Source of the DNA: Clostridia bacterium
Lineage (GTDB): Bacteria; Bacillota; Clostridia; Oscillospirales; CAG-272
Assembly: GCA_017464565.1 (NCBI GenBank)
Contig: JAFTZH010000016.1
Span: forward strand, 1 to 46,541
DNA length: 46,541 nt
Direction of reading: 5' to 3'
Shown here: positions 34,005 through 42,384 of the stretch, one piece after another
Layout: every line of letters begins with the position of its first letter
Position numbering within the stretch: the first letter of the stretch is position 1
Position numbers and translations under genes: made by a program
Notes under the pieces: model-generated
What the model saw: the letters and a program-made list of their open reading frames with translations, nothing else
The model's database searches: none
Told to the model about the DNA's origin: nothing

Positions 34005-34868
34005 TTACCTCTCAGTTCCAAGGAAGAAAAGGGCAAGAGTTCCGGGACCTGAGTGAGCGCCGATAACGGCACCTACGTATCCTATCTTTATTTCTTTTAC
34101 CTTGAGTTCGTTCTTTATGCGGTTCGCAAGGTATTCGGCGTCCTCTATACAGTCGCCGTGGCTTATATATACTACCTGATTTTCAGGTTCTATTGCGGTT
34201 GCCTTCATTCTGTCGAAGAGCGCGTCGATAGACGCTTTGCGTCCTCTTGCCTTCGCTACGTTGATAAGCTTTCCAGCGTTGTCAACGTGCATTACGGGCT
34301 TAATGCTGAGCATACTTCCGACGATAGCCGTGGTCGCACTTACTCTTCCGCCTCTCTTGAGGAAGAAAAGGTCGTCTACCGTGAACCAATGGCAGAGCTT
34401 GAGCTTGTTGTCCTCAATGAACTTGCATACGCTCTCAATATCGGAACCCTCGTTCTTCATCTTTACCGCGTAATATACCAGCAGGCCCTCTCCGAGAGAC
34501 GCCGCAAGGGTATCTACGGTGAGAATTTTTCTTTCGGGGTATTTTTCGGACAGCTCTTTAGCGGCAACGAACCCTGCGTTGTATGTACCGCTGAGTCCAG
34601 AAGAAAAGCCGAGATAGAGAACGTCCAAGCCTTGCGCGAGGTATTCTTCCATAACCGCGGCGAAAGCGTCTATGCTGACGGCAGACGTGGTAGCGGTTTT
34701 TTTGCTTCTGAGCTTGGAGTAAAAATCTTTTGCGTCCACGTCGCAGTTGGGCTTCGGCGCCTCTCCCTCGACGAGAACGTCGAGCTGTACTATTTTAAGA
34801 TCGCCGTCGCTTAAAATGTCGCTTGCGATATCGGCAGAAGAATCCGTGATGATAACGTATTTGCTCAT
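34005..34868 (-). CDS. fakB: DegV-fold fatty-acid-binding subunit FakB
   Basis: A 287-aa DegV-family protein that binds a fatty acid in a deep pocket and presents it to FakA. Family landmarks: VIITDSSADI at the N-terminus, TTSAVSIDAF, the carboxylate-binding GFSSGLSGTYNAG, DTLAASLGEGLL, DDLFFLKRGGRVS and a C-terminal GAVIGAHSGPGTLALFFLG. The start is the ATG at 34868, directly behind AAGGAGGT. The longer frame to 34952 has no ribosome binding site and overlaps the promoter. It is the first gene of fakB-fakA. Bacteria often have several FakB with different chain preference, and which chain this one takes cannot be told. Confidence 0.93.
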   Translation of the reverse strand: MSKYVIITDSSADIASDILSDGDLKIVQLDVLVEGEAPKPNCDVDAKDFYSKLRSKKTATTSAVSIDAFAAVMEEYLAQGLDVLYLGFSSGLSGTYNAGFVAAKELSEKYPERKILTVDTLAASLGEGLLVYYAVKMKNEGSDIESVCKFIEDNKLKLCHWFTVDDLFFLKRGGRVSATTAIVGSMLSIKPVMHVDNAGKLINVAKARGRKASIDALFDRMKATAIEPENQVVYISHGDCIEDAEYLANRIKNELKVKEIKIGYVGAVIGAHSGPGTLALFFLGTER

Positions 34869-34956
34869 TGGTAATACCTCCTTGATATGAGACCTTTGTT
34901 TTGTTTTATAACACAATAGACGGTTTTTGAGAATTCTGAATGTAGTATTCAAAACT

Positions 34957-34985
34957 ATTATAAATCATATTTTTTGTTTTGTCAA
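34957..34985 (-). promoter_or_regulatory. Perfect-consensus promoter of fakB-fakA
   Basis: On the minus strand: TTGACA (34985-34980), 17 nt, TATAAT (34962-34957). The leader is ~80 nt and holds short dyads near the start (TGAAT-N5-ATTCA and GAATTC). I cannot match them to a known fatty-acid regulator box. Confidence 0.9.
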
Positions 34986-34998
34986 GACTTATTTGGAA

Positions 34999-36750
34999 TT
35001 ATTTTACAAGATGACGTTTTATTTTTCTTGAAGTCGTTTTTTCAAACTCGGTATCTCTTATCTCTACCGATTGTACGTGCTTGTAGGTGGGAAGAGACTT
35101 GTTCATCTCGGAGATAAGCCTTTCGATAGTTTTCTTAACTTCCTCTGCGGGAGTATTTTCGGGGAATTTCTCGGCGTTGGGATAAACTATCGCGACGAGA
35201 TTTACGCTGTTCTTCGCGTCGGTACGTCCGACGACGACAGCTTCCGCTATCTCCTCGATGCTGCCGAGATATTCCTCTATCTCCTCGGGAAATACGTTTT
35301 TGCCGTTGTCGAGTACTATTACCGTTTTGAGACGTCCCGTGATATACACGTATCCGTCCTCGTCCATATATCCCATATCTCCCGTTCTGAACCAGCCGTC
35401 CTCGGTGAAGGCAAGCTCGGTAGCCTCGGGATTATTGTAGTATCCGAGCATTACGTTGTCGCCCTTTACCTGTATCTCGCCCTCGGTAAAGCCTCGGGCG
35501 TTCTGCGAACTGCCTTTTATTCTTACCTGACAGCAGGGAACGGCGGGACCTACCGAGCCGTATTTTCTCGCGTAATAAGGAGTTACGCAGGTAAGCGGGG
35601 CGCATTCGGTTATACCGAAGCCCTCGTATATGGATATTCCGATATTTTCAAAAAATTCTATCATCTTGGGATTGAGTGCCGCTCCTCCGCAGATTATCTT
35701 TTCAAGTCTGCCTCCGAAGGAGTTTATAACGTCGGCAAAAAGCTCGCGCCTTTTGTCCACGCCTACCGCCATCATCGCGCGGGACGCGCCGATTCCGAGC
35801 TTGAGCTTTTTGTCTCTGCCCGTTTTCTTTGCTTCAGCCCATATTTTCTTATATATGGTGTAGACGAAGAGAGGAACGAGTACGAGACCCGTGGGTTTGA
35901 ATATCTGGAAGTTTTTGAGGACTCTGCTCAGAGAGTCGTTTATACATACGTGCATACCGTAGTCGAACGCCGCGAGAGTGCAGGCAAGCTCGTAGGTGTG
36001 GTGTATGGGAAGGACCGATACGATGATGTCGTCAGGCGTGAAATCAACGGTTGCCGCCGCCGAGGTAACGACCGAGAAGATATTCTTCTGCGAGAGCACT
36101 ACGCATTTGCTCGTGCCCGTTGTTCCCGAGGTAAAGAGCATCTCTGCGGGTTTTTCTCTGTTGGTTACGGGTGGTATTTCGTAGCCTTTTTCTATCGCGG
36201 CGTCTCCGTCGGCGCGCAGCTTTTCAAGGGATATGGTTTTAGCGTCCGAAAGCTCCTTTTCGTCGGGAGCCATAGCTATGAAAAATTTCAGCGACTTATG
36301 AGATACCTTGGCGTTCTCGAATTTTCCGTTGAAGGAGGCGGAGTATACGATAGCCTCGGCGTCCACCATTTCAAGAAATCCTTCTATCTCGGTCATTTGC
36401 AGCTCTTTATCCATAGGAATAACTATATTGTCGGAGGCAAGTATTCCCAGATAAGAGGACATCCATTCAACCGAGGTCTCACCTATTACTGCAATTTTTG
36501 AATTTTTGAGTCCGAGATTGTCTATTCCCGCGGAGGTGCGCTTTACGAGAGCGCACAGCTCGGTGTAAGAGACGTCGCGTATGTTTCTGTTTTTGTCAAA
36601 GTACGAATAAGCTATTTTATCTCCGTGCTTGGCTATAACGCCGCAGAAATCGGCAACGTCGGTGACTCTTTCGTATTTTCTTTGCTGTATCGGTTTTCTG
36701 TGAATTTTAACAGGCTCGTTTTTTTCACCCGTGTTTTTTGATAAACTCAT
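34999..36750 (-). CDS. AMP-forming long-chain acyl-CoA synthetase
   Basis: A 583-aa ANL-superfamily ligase that adenylates a fatty acid and transfers it to CoA. Core motifs: LFTSGTTGTSK (A3, about residues 205-216), PIHHTYE (A4), GFGITECAPLT (A5), the GYYNNPEAT stretch, GWFRTGDMGYMDEDGYVYITGR (A7-A8) and the C-terminal catalytic lysine region TTSRKIKRH. The overall form is FadD/FACS-like, though an acyl-ACP or other carboxylic acid substrate cannot be ruled out. It has its own promoter with a dyad at the start site. The fakBA promoter begins 14 nt after its stop codon. It forms a fatty-acid activation block with fakBA and the patatin lipase. Confidence 0.92.
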   Translation of the reverse strand: MSLSKNTGEKNEPVKIHRKPIQQRKYERVTDVADFCGVIAKHGDKIAYSYFDKNRNIRDVSYTELCALVKRTSAGIDNLGLKNSKIAVIGETSVEWMSSYLGILASDNIVIPMDKELQMTEIEGFLEMVDAEAIVYSASFNGKFENAKVSHKSLKFFIAMAPDEKELSDAKTISLEKLRADGDAAIEKGYEIPPVTNREKPAEMLFTSGTTGTSKCVVLSQKNIFSVVTSAAATVDFTPDDIIVSVLPIHHTYELACTLAAFDYGMHVCINDSLSRVLKNFQIFKPTGLVLVPLFVYTIYKKIWAEAKKTGRDKKLKLGIGASRAMMAVGVDKRRELFADVINSFGGRLEKIICGGAALNPKMIEFFENIGISIYEGFGITECAPLTCVTPYYARKYGSVGPAVPCCQVRIKGSSQNARGFTEGEIQVKGDNVMLGYYNNPEATELAFTEDGWFRTGDMGYMDEDGYVYITGRLKTVIVLDNGKNVFPEEIEEYLGSIEEIAEAVVVGRTDAKNSVNLVAIVYPNAEKFPENTPAEEVKKTIERLISEMNKSLPTYKHVQSVEIRDTEFEKTTSRKIKRHLVK

Positions 36751-36825
36751 ATCTTATCTCCCAAATTAAAATTTATAGCGGTTTTCAGGAATGCGTTCGG
36801 TTTTTCAGTTTTAAAGTATTATTTT

Positions 36826-36846
36826 GGCAATATGGATAATATTGCC
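36826..36846 (-). promoter_or_regulatory. Dyad at the acyl-CoA synthetase start site
   Basis: Perfect 8-bp inverted repeat GGCAATAT-N5-ATATTGCC beginning three bases after the predicted +1 (about 36849). Either an operator or a 5'-terminal mRNA hairpin. It is about 75 nt from the start codon. Confidence 0.65.
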
Positions 36847-36855
36847 CCTCATATA

Positions 36856-36884
36856 ATAGTACCATAATTTCACTGACGTGTCAA
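36856..36884 (-). promoter_or_regulatory. Promoter of the acyl-CoA synthetase gene
   Basis: On the minus strand: TTGACA (36884-36879), 17 nt, TACTAT (36861-36856) with an extended TGG. The 36751-37167 gap otherwise holds AT-rich DNA (36885-37000), then the pfl promoter and riboswitch. Confidence 0.78.
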
Positions 36885-37000
36885 CAAAATATTTCTCTTG
36901 AGAAAGAATTTCTATACAAAATAAATATATAAATACGCCTTTTAGTATGCCTTGAAAGGGACTTAAAAATTAAAATTAAAAATAAAATCGTTTTTTGGTG

Positions 37001-37029
37001 TTGACTTTTTGCGGAAAAAATGTTATACT
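37001..37029 (+). promoter_or_regulatory. Promoter of the ZTP riboswitch-pflB-pflA unit
   Basis: TTGACT (37001-37006), 17 nt, TATACT (37024-37029). The start is at about 37036, a few bases before the aptamer. Confidence 0.85.
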
Positions 37030-37046
37030 TTACGCGTAGATAATAG

Positions 37047-37155
37047 TTTCCGAGCGACTGACGGGAATAATAGGGATAACCTATGTGGAACTCGGAGACG
37101 TATGGGCCGACCGTCTGGGCAGTTTTGTTTTAGCGCAAAACTGTCTTTTTGTTTT
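37047..37155 (+). promoter_or_regulatory. ZTP (pfl motif) riboswitch with terminator
   Basis: The aptamer opens with helix TCCGAG/CTCGGA (37049-37054 with 37091-37096) enclosing the conserved GCGACTGACGG (37054-37064) and a TAGG/CCTA hairpin (37071-37083), then GTGGAA. The 3' half is GCCGACCGTCTGGGCA (37106-37121), the most conserved block of the ZTP/ZMP class and identical in form to well-studied members. It runs into an intrinsic terminator (stem CAGTTTTG/CAAAACTG at 37120-37143, then TCTTTTTGTTTT). The expected logic is ZTP or ZMP binding when folate is short, which prevents the terminator and turns on pfl, giving formate for one-carbon metabolism. Confidence 0.93.
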
Positions 37156-37167
37156 AGGAGGTATTTT

Positions 37168-39405
37168 ATGGAAAAATTTTACAAGGAATGGGAAAACTTT
37201 TTTGCTGGCGATTGGTGCGATAAGCCCGACGTCAGAGAATTTATTCAGAAAAACTATACGCCGTACATAGGAGACGAGAGCTTTCTGTGCGCTCCGACCG
37301 AGCGTACACGCAGGCTTATGGAGGCGCTGAACGAGAAACTAAAGGAGGAGAAGGAGAAGGGCGGTGTTATCGGCATAGATACCGAAACGGTATCCTCGCT
37401 TACGAATTATCCCGCCGCTTATCTTTCGAAGGACGACGAGATAATCGTCGGTCTTCAGACGGGCGCTCCGCTCCAGAGAGGGGTAAATCCGTTCGGAGGA
37501 ATAAGAATGGCGAGAAGCGCGTGCCGTGCGTACGGCTACGAGCTTTCCGAGCAGATAGAAGAAGAGTTTCATTACCGCACGACGCACAACGACGGCGTTT
37601 TCAGAGTATATACCGACAGTATGAGAGCTATGCGCCACGCGGGAATACTTACGGGACTTCCCGACGCTTACGGCAGAGGAAGAATAATCGGCGATTACAG
37701 ACGCGTCGCGCTTTACGGAATAGATTTTCTTATAGAGCAGAAAAAGAAGGATAAAGAGACTCTCGGCAAAAAGAGAATGACCGAGGAGAACATACGTCTC
37801 TCCGAGGAGCTTTACAAGCAGATAGACTTTCTCGGAAAGCTGCGCGATATGGCGGCTATGTACGGCATAGATATATCAAGACCCGCATCAAACGCGAAAG
37901 AAGCGGTGCAGTGGCTTTATTTCGGATATCTCGCCGCTAACAAGGAGCAGAACGGGGCGGCGATGTCGCTCGGCAGAGTGGGAACCTTTCTCGATATATA
38001 CCTTGAGCGCGATATAAGGCGGGGTATACTCGACGAGGAGGGGGCGCAGGAGCTTATCGACCAATTCGTGATAAAGCTCCGTATGATAAGACATCTGCGT
38101 ACACCCGAATACAACGAGCTGTTCGGCGGAGATCCTATGTGGATAACCGAGGCCGTCGGCGGTATGGGCGAGGACGGAAGAACTCTCGTTACCAAAAACG
38201 CGTACAGATTTTTGCATACGCTTTACAATCTCGGCTCGGCGCCCGAGCCTAACCTCACGGTGCTTTGGTCTGCAAAGCTTCCCGAGCCTTTCAAGCGCTA
38301 TTGCGCCAAGGTGTCGATAGATACCGATTCGATACAGTACGAGAACGACGACCTTATGAGAGCGAGATACGGCGACGATTACGCCATTGCCTGCTGCGTG
38401 AGCGCGATGAAGATAGGAAAGCAGATGCAGTTCTTCGGAGCGCGCTGCAATCTTCCCAAGCTCCTTTTGCTTGCGCTCAACGGAGGACGCGAGGAAAAAT
38501 ACGATATGCAGATAGGTCCCTCTATGCCGATTATGAAGGACGGCGTGCTTGACTACGAGAAGGTCGTAAAGCGCCTTGACTATTACCTCGGCTGGCTTGC
38601 GGGGGAGTACGTGGATACGATGAACGTTATCCACTTTATGCACGACAAGTACGCTTACGAGAAAATACAGCTCGCTCTGCACGATACCGACGTCGAGCGC
38701 GTTATGGCGTTCGGAGCCGCGGGACTTTCGGTAATAGCCGACAGCCTCTCGGCGATAAAATACGCGAGAGTAACTCCCGTCTGCGACGAAAGAGGGCTTA
38801 TATGCGGATTTGAGACCGAGGGAGATTTCCCGAAATTCGGCAACGACGACGACCGTGTGGACGGTATCGCGAAGGAAATTCTTGACAAGTTTATCACCGA
38901 GCTGAGAAAAAATCCCACCTATCGGGGTGCTTTGCATACCCTTTCGGTTCTGACTATAACCAGCAACGTAGTCTACGGCAAAAAAACGGGCGCTACTCCC
39001 GACGGACGCGCGGCGGGTGAGCCTTTCGCTCCGGGTGCCAATCCTATGCACAACAGAGAGAAGAACGGCGCGCTCGCCTCGCTCAACTCCGTGGCGAAGC
39101 TCTCCTACGACTCTTGCAGAGACGGTATATCCAATACATTCTCGATAGTTCCCGACGCTCTCGGAAAGAATTTCGGAGAGAGAGTTGAAAATCTCGTGAG
39201 TATTCTCGAGGGATATTTCTCCCAGAACGCTCATCATATAAACGTAAACGTTCTCGACAGACAAAAGCTTATCGACGCTATGGAGAATCCCGACCTTTAC
39301 CCCAACCTCACCATAAGAGTTTCGGGATACGCGGTCAACTTCCACAAGCTCTCGCGTGAGCAGCAGAGAGAGGTCATAAGCAGAACCTTCCACACGAGCG
39401 TATGA
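37168..39405 (+). CDS. pflB: Pyruvate formate-lyase
   Basis: A 745-aa glycyl-radical enzyme that splits pyruvate with CoA into acetyl-CoA and formate under anoxia. The catalytic Cys409-Cys410 pair lies in [12 protein letters not shown] and the radical Gly720 in [11 protein letters not shown], 25 residues from the end as in E. coli PFL. Other family blocks are [42 protein letters not shown] and [23 protein letters not shown]. The real start is the ATG at 37168 behind TAGGAGGT. The frame extends upstream to 37009 through the riboswitch but that part is not coding. It overlaps pflA by 4 nt and is regulated by the upstream ZTP riboswitch. Confidence 0.97.
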   Translation: MEKFYKEWENFFAGDWCDKPDVREFIQKNYTPYIGDESFLCAPTERTRRLMEALNEKLKEEKEKGGVIGIDTETVSSLTNYPAAYLSKDDEIIVGLQTGAPLQRGVNPFGGIRMARSACRAYGYELSEQIEEEFHYRTTHNDGVFRVYTDSMRAMRHAGILTGLPDAYGRGRIIGDYRRVALYGIDFLIEQKKKDKETLGKKRMTEENIRLSEELYKQIDFLGKLRDMAAMYGIDISRPASNAKEAVQWLYFGYLAANKEQNGAAMSLGRVGTFLDIYLERDIRRGILDEEGAQELIDQFVIKLRMIRHLRTPEYNELFGGDPMWITEAVGGMGEDGRTLVTKNAYRFLHTLYNLGSAPEPNLTVLWSAKLPEPFKRYCAKVSIDTDSIQYENDDLMRARYGDDYAIACCVSAMKIGKQMQFFGARCNLPKLLLLALNGGREEKYDMQIGPSMPIMKDGVLDYEKVVKRLDYYLGWLAGEYVDTMNVIHFMHDKYAYEKIQLALHDTDVERVMAFGAAGLSVIADSLSAIKYARVTPVCDERGLICGFETEGDFPKFGNDDDRVDGIAKEILDKFITELRKNPTYRGALHTLSVLTITSNVVYGKKTGATPDGRAAGEPFAPGANPMHNREKNGALASLNSVAKLSYDSCRDGISNTFSIVPDALGKNFGERVENLVSILEGYFSQNAHHINVNVLDRQKLIDAMENPDLYPNLTIRVSGYAVNFHKLSREQQREVISRTFHTSV

Positions 39406-40124
39406 GCAAAGCGGGATACGTTCACAGCTTACAGTCTCTCGGTACGCTCGACGGACCGGGGGTGCGCGCGGTAGTCTTTACCGAGGGGTGTCCTCTGCGG
39501 TGTATATATTGCCATAATCCCGATACGTGGGAGTGTAGGAAAGACGACATCTGTTCCTCGGAGGAGCTTGCGGAGAAGATACTGCGCCTTTATCCGTATA
39601 TAAAAAACGGCGGAGTTACTTTTTCGGGCGGAGAGCCGTGTCTCCAAGCGGATTTTATATACGACGCGGCGAAGAGACTTAAAGAAAGAGGGCTTCATAT
39701 AGCTCTCGATACCTGCGGGGCGGTGTATAACGACGCGGTTGAGCGTCTGCTGACGCTTACAGACCTCGTGCTTCTCGATATAAAGATGACCACCGAGGAG
39801 GACTATGAAAGATATATCGGCGGAAAGCTGTCCGACGTTATCTTCTTTCTCGGCAAGCTTGAAAAATTAGGTATCGCCACGACCGTTCGGCACGTGGTGG
39901 TCGGAGGGATAAACGATACTGCGGAGGATATGGAACGCCTTGCTTCACTAATCGGGGGATATACCTGCGTCAGAGAGGTCGAGCTGCTTCCTTTCAAAAA
40001 GCTTTGCAGCGAAAAATACCGTTCGCTCGGAATACCCTTTCTGCTTGAGGATACTCCTCAGATGAGCGAGAGCGAGCTTTCTCGGCTTAAAAGCTATTTT
40101 GATGAAATAAGACGAAAAAATTGA
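39402..40124 (+). CDS. pflA: Pyruvate formate-lyase activating enzyme
   Basis: A 240-aa radical SAM activase that installs the glycyl radical on PflB. The cluster motif Cys30-x3-Cys34-x2-Cys37 is in [17 protein letters not shown]. The SAM-binding GGE-like motif is [10 protein letters not shown], and [14 protein letters not shown] and the C-terminal [11 protein letters not shown] and LLPFKK blocks fit the PflA family. The ATG overlaps the pflB stop (ATGA), so translation is coupled and the pair shares the riboswitch. A strong terminator follows. Length is normal for PflA without a second ferredoxin domain. Confidence 0.97.
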   Translation: MSKAGYVHSLQSLGTLDGPGVRAVVFTEGCPLRCIYCHNPDTWECRKDDICSSEELAEKILRLYPYIKNGGVTFSGGEPCLQADFIYDAAKRLKERGLHIALDTCGAVYNDAVERLLTLTDLVLLDIKMTTEEDYERYIGGKLSDVIFFLGKLEKLGIATTVRHVVVGGINDTAEDMERLASLIGGYTCVREVELLPFKKLCSEKYRSLGIPFLLEDTPQMSESELSRLKSYFDEIRRKN

Positions 40125-40130
40125 TTTTTC

Positions 40131-40176
40131 AATGCGCGGGATGAGAGATTTTCTCACCCCGCGCATTAAGTTTTTT
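40131..40176 (+). terminator. Terminator of pflB-pflA
   Basis: A long stem AATGCGCGGG...CCCGCGCATT with TGAGA/TCTCA inside and one A-C mismatch (40131-40167), then AAGTTTTTT. Confidence 0.92.
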
Positions 40177-40195
40177 GTAAGTGTCAAACAAATAC

Positions 40196-40224
40196 TTGCC
40201 TTTTATTTCCGTATAGTGTATAAT
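40196..40224 (+). promoter_or_regulatory. Promoter of the gtrA operon
   Basis: TTGCCT (40196-40201), 17 nt, TATAAT (40219-40224). The leader is ~85 nt and AT-rich up to the GGGGGA ribosome binding site. Confidence 0.72.
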
Positions 40225-40314
40225 ATATTTACATAATACTTACATAAATTGAAAAATATTGCTTGATTTTTCGATATATTGTTAAGCGCAAGCTTTTGAA
40301 ACGGGGGATTGCAG

Positions 40315-40785
40315 ATGAAAAAGGATACTTCCGATAAGGGTAAGCTCGGAGCCGAGGATAAAAAACGGCTTTTGCTTGAATTTTTTAAATACGCCGTCGT
40401 GGGCGGTATATCGGCGATTGCCGATATGGGCGTGCTGTGGGCGTTCACCGAATTCGTATTCGATGGAAAAAATACGGGCTTTCCGCTTGCCTGCTCGGTA
40501 ACGGCAGGCTTTGCCGTCGGACTTATAATAAATTATCTCCTCTCTACGCTTATGGTCTTTACGAGCGGGGAGCAGAAGAAGAAAAGCCGGAGCGTAAAGG
40601 CGTTTCTGATATACGCCGCAGTCGGCGTGATAGGGTATCTGCTTACCCAGCTTCTTATGCACGCGGGAATGATATTCGTCAGCAAAGAGGGAATATGGTA
40701 TCTTGTGCTTAACGTATTCGTCAAGGGAATAGTTCTTATATGGAATTATCTCGGAAGAAAAATATTCGTTTATCACGGAAAATAA
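40315..40785 (+). CDS. GtrA-family membrane protein
   Basis: A 156-aa protein with four membrane helices of the GtrA/DPMS_2 family (PF04138). LEFFKYAVVGGISAIADMGVLWAFTEF and FAVGLIINYLLSTLMVF are typical, as is the C-terminal LIWNYLGRKIFVYH. GtrA-like proteins help to flip or present polyprenyl-phosphate-linked sugars to the outer face for glycosyltransferases. The ATG at 40315 is six nt after GGGGGA. An in-frame TTG at 40309 abuts the ribosome binding site and is unlikely. It is the first gene of a three-gene operon (18 nt to the next gene), in which the third encodes a candidate membrane glycosyltransferase. Confidence 0.92.
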   Translation: MKKDTSDKGKLGAEDKKRLLLEFFKYAVVGGISAIADMGVLWAFTEFVFDGKNTGFPLACSVTAGFAVGLIINYLLSTLMVFTSGEQKKKSRSVKAFLIYAAVGVIGYLLTQLLMHAGMIFVSKEGIWYLVLNVFVKGIVLIWNYLGRKIFVYHGK

Positions 40786-40803
40786 AGAAGGGGGTAAAAT
40801 AAA

Positions 40804-42384
40804 ATGAGCACAGAACGCAAGACCGCTCTTATAATAGGCGCGGGTCCCGCGGGACTTACCGCCGCCTACGAGCTGCTTAAAAGCACCGATATTAAGCCGA
40901 TAATCATAGAGGAGAGCGAGGTTATCGGAGGTATATCGAGGACTGCCGAGCATAACGGAAACAGGATAGATATAGGAGGACACAGATTTTTCTCCAAAAA
41001 CGACGAGGTTAACGCGCTCTGGCAGGAGCTTATGCCCCTTCAGGCAAAGCAGTCGAAGGACGATATTCTTCTTCAAAATGAAAAGCCTCTCGCACAGGAG
41101 GGTCCCGACCCCGAGACCGACGATACGGTAATGCTTCTGCGGAATCGTGTTTCGCGTATATACTTTCTCAAAAAATTTTTCAATTACCCTATCTCTATGA
41201 GTGCCGAGACCTTTAAGAATATGGGCTTTAAGAATACGATGCGCGCGGGATTCGGATATCTGTGGTCGTGCGTGCATAAGCTTCCCGAGGACAATCTGGA
41301 GAATTTTTACATAAACCGCTTCGGACGCCCGCTTTACGAGATGTTCTTTGAGGACTATACCACGAAGCTGTGGGGAGTCGAGCCGAAATATCTGTCTGCC
41401 GATTGGGGCGCGCAGCGCGTCAAGGGGCTGTCTCTCTGGAAGGCTCTCGCGAGCGCCGTTGCAAAGCCCTTCAAAAAGAAGGACGCGAAGGTAGAGACCT
41501 CGCTCATAGAGCAGTATTATTATCCCAAAAAGGGACCGGGACAGCTTTGGGAAACTCTCGCTCACAGGATAGAGGAAATGGGCGGAGAGATAATTATGGG
41601 CTGCGGCGCGAGACGCGTTGAGACCGACGGAAAAAATATACTCGGAGTGATAGCCGAGCGCGGCGGGGCAGAGGAGAGATTTGAGGCAGACCTTTATTTT
41701 TCGAGTATGCCGATAAAGGACCTCGTCGAAGGAATGGGAGACGCGGCTCCCGAAAACGTAAGAGAGGTAGCGTCCTCACTTCCTTACAGAGATTTTATCA
41801 CCGTCGGACTTCTCGTAAATAAGCTCAATATCAAAAACGAGACCAAGATAAAAACGGTAAACGACGTCGTTCCCGACTGCTGGATATATATTCAGGAGAG
41901 GGAGGTCAGGCTCGGAAGGCTTCAGATATTCAACAACTGGTCGCCTTATATGGTGAAGGATTTCGAAAATACCGTATGGATAGGGCTTGAGTATTTCTGT
42001 TCCGAGGGCGACGATATGTGGAATATGAGCGACGAGGACTTTATAAGCTTTGCCGCGGGCGAGCTTGAAAAGATAGGAGTTATCTCGAAAGACGCGGTAC
42101 TTGACAGCGTACGCATCAAGATAAAGAAGGCTTATCCCGCGTATTTCGGAAGCTACGAGCGCTTCGGAGAGGTTAAGGACTGGCTGTCGGGAATAGACAA
42201 TCTGTGGTGTATCGGAAGAAACGGACAGCACAGATATAACAATATGGACCATTCTATGCTCACGGCAATCGAGGCGGTTCGTACGATATCGTCGGGAGAA
42301 AATTCCAAGGATATCGTATGGAGTGTGAATACCGAGAAGGAATATCACGAGCAGAAGACTGCGGAGGACGGCGCAAATGGATAA
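40804..42384 (+). CDS. FAD-dependent oxidoreductase, UGM/HemY-like
   Basis: A 526-aa flavoprotein. The Rossmann dinucleotide motif is Gly12-Ala-Gly-Pro-Ala-Gly17 in [32 protein letters not shown] and [11 protein letters not shown] follow, the latter typical of relatives of UDP-galactopyranose mutase and protoporphyrinogen oxidase-like amine oxidases. The C-terminal FAD contact is in [21 protein letters not shown]. The GGHRFFSK group is often found next to GtrA and membrane glycosyltransferases, as here, so a role in sugar or lipid-linked sugar modification is likely but the reaction is not known. It overlaps the next gene by 8 nt. Confidence 0.85.
   Translation: MSTERKTALIIGAGPAGLTAAYELLKSTDIKPIIIEESEVIGGISRTAEHNGNRIDIGGHRFFSKNDEVNALWQELMPLQAKQSKDDILLQNEKPLAQEGPDPETDDTVMLLRNRVSRIYFLKKFFNYPISMSAETFKNMGFKNTMRAGFGYLWSCVHKLPEDNLENFYINRFGRPLYEMFFEDYTTKLWGVEPKYLSADWGAQRVKGLSLWKALASAVAKPFKKKDAKVETSLIEQYYYPKKGPGQLWETLAHRIEEMGGEIIMGCGARRVETDGKNILGVIAERGGAEERFEADLYFSSMPIKDLVEGMGDAAPENVREVASSLPYRDFITVGLLVNKLNIKNETKIKTVNDVVPDCWIYIQEREVRLGRLQIFNNWSPYMVKDFENTVWIGLEYFCSEGDDMWNMSDEDFISFAAGELEKIGVISKDAVLDSVRIKIKKAYPAYFGSYERFGEVKDWLSGIDNLWCIGRNGQHRYNNMDHSMLTAIEAVRTISSGENSKDIVWSVNTEKEYHEQKTAEDGANG

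Noticed and set aside
35071..36501. 476-aa open frame antisense to the acyl-CoA synthetase gene
   Set aside because: A shadow of a well-supported enzyme gene. Its composition (Tyr, Arg and Val rich) has no recognisable motif.
37009..37167. N-terminal extension of PflB
   Set aside because: The frame is open but the DNA is the promoter and ZTP riboswitch. PflB homology and the TAGGAGGT site begin at 37168.
37888..39393. 501-aa open frame antisense to pflB
   Set aside because: pflB has every catalytic motif intact on the other strand, and the antisense product resembles nothing.
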